DNA from: Agriterribacter sp044223805
GTDB taxonomy: Bacteria; Bacteroidota; Bacteroidia; Chitinophagales; Chitinophagaceae
DNA length: 64,000 nucleotides
Direction: 5' to 3'
NCBI GenBank assembly: GCA_044223805.1
Contig: JBGALP010000001.1
Location: forward strand, 1-64,000
The notes beneath the pieces were generated by a model that saw only the letters and a list, made by a program, of their open reading frames with translations, did no database searches and had not been told where the DNA came from. The position numbers were made by a program, and so were the translations under genes. Shown here one piece after another: positions 61,656-64,000 of the stretch. Numbering within the stretch: position 1 is the stretch's first letter; each line of letters begins with the position of its first letter.

Positions 61656-63653
61656 ATGGCCGCACAGACAGGTGAGAACGAACAGGCGCTGAGGAAAATT
61701 CTGGACATGACCAGGCTAATCAGTATCGTTATTTTAGTGATACACTTCTATTATTATTGCTATGCCGCTTTCCAGGCATGGGGACTGATCAGCAGTTTCA
61801 GCGACCGGATTTTAGGCAACATTTACCACACTGGCATATTCAGCAGCTTCGTCAAAAGCAAGCTGATTGCTTTAGGTTTTTTGGCGATTTCCCTGCTTGG
61901 CGCCAAAGGCAGGAAGGATGAAAAACTAAACTATAAAACAACCTTTGCCTATCTCATAACGGGGTTGTTGCTCTATTTTGTCAGCTATCTTTCAATGATG
62001 CTCCAAGTGCCTGCACAGGAGAAAGCAGTTGTCTATATTAGCATAACCTCGATAGGTTTTTTACTGGTACTTTCCGGTGGTACATTGCTTTCCCGCATCA
62101 TTAAAAACAAGTTCAACAATAAGGACATTTTCAACAAGGAAAACGAAACCTTTCCGCAGGAGGAACGCTTCCTCGAAAACGAATTTTCTGTCAATCTTCC
62201 GGCACGTTATCGGCTGAAAAATAAAGTAAGGAATAGCTGGATAAATATTATCAATCCGTTCCGGGCAATTATGGTGTTGGGCACACCGGGATCGGGCAAA
62301 TCATACTTCGTAATCAGGCATGTTATTACCCAACATATCCGCAAAGGATTTACCATGTTCGTGTATGATTTTAAATTTGACGACCTTTCCCGGATTGCCT
62401 ATAATTCCTGGTTAAAAAACAAGCACAAATACACAAAGGCGCCAAAGTTTTATGTCATCAATTTTGACGACTTAACGAGAAGCCATCGTTGTAATCCTTT
62501 AGAGCCTTCAGCTATGACCGATATTACCGATGCTGCGGAATCTGCCCGTACCATTTTAATGGGGCTGAACAGGGAATGGATCAAGCGGCAGGGTGATTTT
62601 TTCGTGGAATCACCCATCAATTTTCTAACGGCGGTAATATGGTACCTGAAGAGATATAAGGACGGAGAATTTTGCACATTACCACACGTAATAGAACTGA
62701 TGCAGACGGATTATGACAGCCTTTTTACCTTGTTCAGAACTGAAGCGGCTAAGGAATGTGAGGTATTAGTCAACCCGTTTTTGAACGCCTATCTAAACGA
62801 TGTAATGGAGCAGTTGGAGGGCCAGATTGCTGCTGCAAAAGTGGCGATAGCGAGGCTTTCTTCTCCGCAGTTATATTATGTGTTATCAGGTAATGACTTT
62901 AACCTCGATATAAATAATCCAGATGATCCGAAGATTGTCTGCATGGGAAATAATCCGCAGAAGATACAGATCTATGGCGCGGTGCTATCCTTATATGTTA
63001 CACGCCTCGTAAAGCAGGTAAACAAGAAAGGAAAATTGAAAAGTAGTCTGGTGTTTGATGAGTTTCCCACCATTTATTTAAACAACATGGACAGCCTGAT
63101 TGCTACGGCAAGAAGCAATAAAGTTGCTACCTGTTTGGGCATCCAGGATTTCAGCCAGCTACGCAAAGACTATGGCCGGGAGCAGGCGGATGTGATTATG
63201 AATATCACGGGCAACATAGTAGCCGGGCAAGTAACCGGCGATACCGCCAAACAGCTTTCCGAACGATTCGGAAAAATTATGCAGGACAGGGAAAGTTACT
63301 CCATCAATAGCGGTGATACCTCTATCAGTCGGTCTAAACAATTGGAAACAGCTATTCCTCCTTCAAAAATATCGGCATTAAGTTCGGGTGAGTTTGTAGG
63401 GATGGTGGCCGACGATCCTGATAATAAAATAGAACTGAAAACCTTCCATTGTGAAATCATCAATGACCATGAAGCATTGAAAAAGGAACAGGAAAGCTAC
63501 AAGGATATTGAAGTTATTCGTAGGCTGGATAACGGTATGGTACAACGTAATTATTTACAAATAAAGCAGGATATACAGGATATTATTCAATCGGAAATGG
63601 AGAGGTTACTGAATGATCCGGGATTGAGCCATTTAGTTACTAAGAAACAATGA
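61656..63653 (+). CDS. Type IV coupling protein (VirD4/TraG-like)
   Basis: The 665-residue ATPase brings the relaxosome to the transfer channel. It has several N-terminal membrane spans (about 15-150), Walker A GTPGSGKSYF (about 208-217), Walker B LVFDEFPTIYL (about 464-474) and the later TARSNKVATCLGIQDFSQLRKDYG and NITGNIVAGQVTG blocks typical of VirD4 proteins. It is the last gene of the mobilisation operon. Note that the gene called traG at 11647 is the VirB4-type ATPase, not this one. Confidence 0.95.
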   Translation: MAAQTGENEQALRKILDMTRLISIVILVIHFYYYCYAAFQAWGLISSFSDRILGNIYHTGIFSSFVKSKLIALGFLAISLLGAKGRKDEKLNYKTTFAYLITGLLLYFVSYLSMMLQVPAQEKAVVYISITSIGFLLVLSGGTLLSRIIKNKFNNKDIFNKENETFPQEERFLENEFSVNLPARYRLKNKVRNSWINIINPFRAIMVLGTPGSGKSYFVIRHVITQHIRKGFTMFVYDFKFDDLSRIAYNSWLKNKHKYTKAPKFYVINFDDLTRSHRCNPLEPSAMTDITDAAESARTILMGLNREWIKRQGDFFVESPINFLTAVIWYLKRYKDGEFCTLPHVIELMQTDYDSLFTLFRTEAAKECEVLVNPFLNAYLNDVMEQLEGQIAAAKVAIARLSSPQLYYVLSGNDFNLDINNPDDPKIVCMGNNPQKIQIYGAVLSLYVTRLVKQVNKKGKLKSSLVFDEFPTIYLNNMDSLIATARSNKVATCLGIQDFSQLRKDYGREQADVIMNITGNIVAGQVTGDTAKQLSERFGKIMQDRESYSINSGDTSISRSKQLETAIPPSKISALSSGEFVGMVADDPDNKIELKTFHCEIINDHEALKKEQESYKDIEVIRRLDNGMVQRNYLQIKQDIQDIIQSEMERLLNDPGLSHLVTKKQ

Positions 63654-63744
63654 GACTTTAGTTAGTTTTAGCTACAATAGTCAACATTTGATCTTTCGGA
63701 CACTGTCAAACAAGTTTAAACCAGTCGTACAGTTTTGAACCCTT

Positions 63745-63801
63745 AATATTTTCCTGGCAATGTCCTCCCACATTGAAAAGAGGACTTGCTAGGAAAATAT
63801 T
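63745..63801. repeat. Long imperfect inverted repeat after coupling-protein gene
   Basis: Left arm 63745-63767 and right arm 63780-63801 pair along about 22 bp, with one mismatch and one single-base bulge, around a 12-nt loop. The inner and outer parts contain GTCCTC/GAGGAC and AATATTTTCCT/AGGAAAATATT. It lies 92 bp after the stop of the coupling gene. It could be a terminator, an RNA stem or a site for a DNA-binding protein. Confidence 0.65.
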
Positions 63802-63818
63802 TGAGCCGACAGGCTCAA
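63801..63818 (+). terminator. Perfect 7-bp hairpin TTGAGCC/GGCTCAA
   Basis: TTGAGCC (63801-63807) and GGCTCAA (63812-63818) form a perfect stem with loop GACA, directly abutting the longer inverted repeat. There is no T run after it. The gap 63654-63908 has no other feature. Confidence 0.5.
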
Positions 63819-63908
63819 TCCCCTTCATTTAAGGTTATTTGTCAGATCAAATACTGAGTTTTGCATTTTAGCCCCCTTTCTATTACATATTACATCTATT
63901 GCCAGTCG

Positions 63909-64000
63909 TTATCGAGCTAATGCTAATGCCTGATATATTGCTGCATCTAACAACTTTCCAGCTTCGTTTGTGTCGGTCAGTTCTATTTGTATCATCCAGC
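63909..64000 (-). CDS. Possible 3' end of a gene cut by the window edge
   Basis: A minus-strand frame runs from the window edge to a TAA at 63909-63911 and reads MIQIELTDTNEAGKLLDAAI..ALALAR at its end. The composition is protein-like (helical, Ala/Leu-rich). It may begin at an ATG at 63995 or continue from beyond the window. No family can be named. Confidence 0.3.
   Translation of the reverse strand, partial: WMIQIELTDTNEAGKLLDAAIYQALALAR

Noticed and set aside
63654..64000. A second copy of the tRNA-Leu 3' end marking the other ICE end
   Set aside because: No repeat of the T-arm or acceptor sequence is seen here; the element appears to continue beyond the window.
1..64000. CRISPR arrays, rRNA genes and insertion sequences
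   Set aside because: No regularly spaced repeats, rRNA-like stretches or transposase frames were seen on either strand.

Overview
The window is most of an integrative and conjugative element (ICE) of the Bacteroidota CTnDOT/Tra type, inserted beside a chromosomal tRNA-Leu gene and carrying two large cargo blocks. A Bacteroidota host (probably Chitinophagaceae or Sphingobacteriaceae-like) is suggested by the TraE-TraN transfer genes, an RteC-family regulator, a SusC/SusD pair with an ECF sigma factor and FecR anti-sigma factor, A-rich leaders in place of Shine-Dalgarno sequences, and TAnnTTTG-like -7 boxes. Only the tRNA end is in view; the other end and its att site lie beyond base 64000.

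Layout. 1-580: tRNA-Leu(CAG), a hairpin terminator and a cluster of TGACAGA repeats that look like integrase arm sites. 577-2437: tyrosine integrase, excisionase-like protein and a winged-helix protein. 2449-21452 (minus strand): two DUF3945-like proteins and the transfer operon (traN, traM, a TraL-position protein, traK, traJ, three tandem TraI/VirB5-like paralogues, VirB4-type traG, traF, a 1845-residue methylase-helicase, a DUF1896-like protein, traE). 21453-22537: two copies of a perfect 13-bp palindrome, then rteC. 58375-63653 (plus strand except the first gene): a small conserved gene, primase-like protein, a three-hairpin oriT candidate, an accessory relaxosome protein, relaxase and coupling protein.

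Cargo block 1 (22.7-32.7 kb) is a cell-surface signalling and uptake locus: MauE-like membrane protein, small secreted DUF6520-like protein, a frameshifted TlpA-like thioredoxin protein, SusD, SusC with an STN domain, FecR and ECF sigma. A rod-like inverted repeat of about 106 bp precedes the sigma gene. An HTH protein, a lipoprotein and an AraC-type regulator follow.

Cargo block 2 (33.9-57.9 kb) is a metal-resistance island with two divergent arms. The leftward arm has a CzcA-TolC fusion, its adaptor and a Zn/Cd-type P1B-ATPase, for divalent cations. The rightward arm is for copper/silver: small Cys-rich and HMA-like proteins, nine copies of a heavy-metal-binding domain (HMBD) spread over six genes, a CusA pump split by a 1-nt frameshift at an A6 run, a TolC partner, two CusB-type adaptors, a His-rich protein, a DUF3347 lipoprotein, a haem-binding protein, a 24-residue Cys-Cys peptide, a CopB-type ATPase and a multicopper oxidase fused to a CopB outer-membrane domain. 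No MerR, CsoR or two-component metal regulator is visible, so control probably rests on the AraC protein or on host factors.
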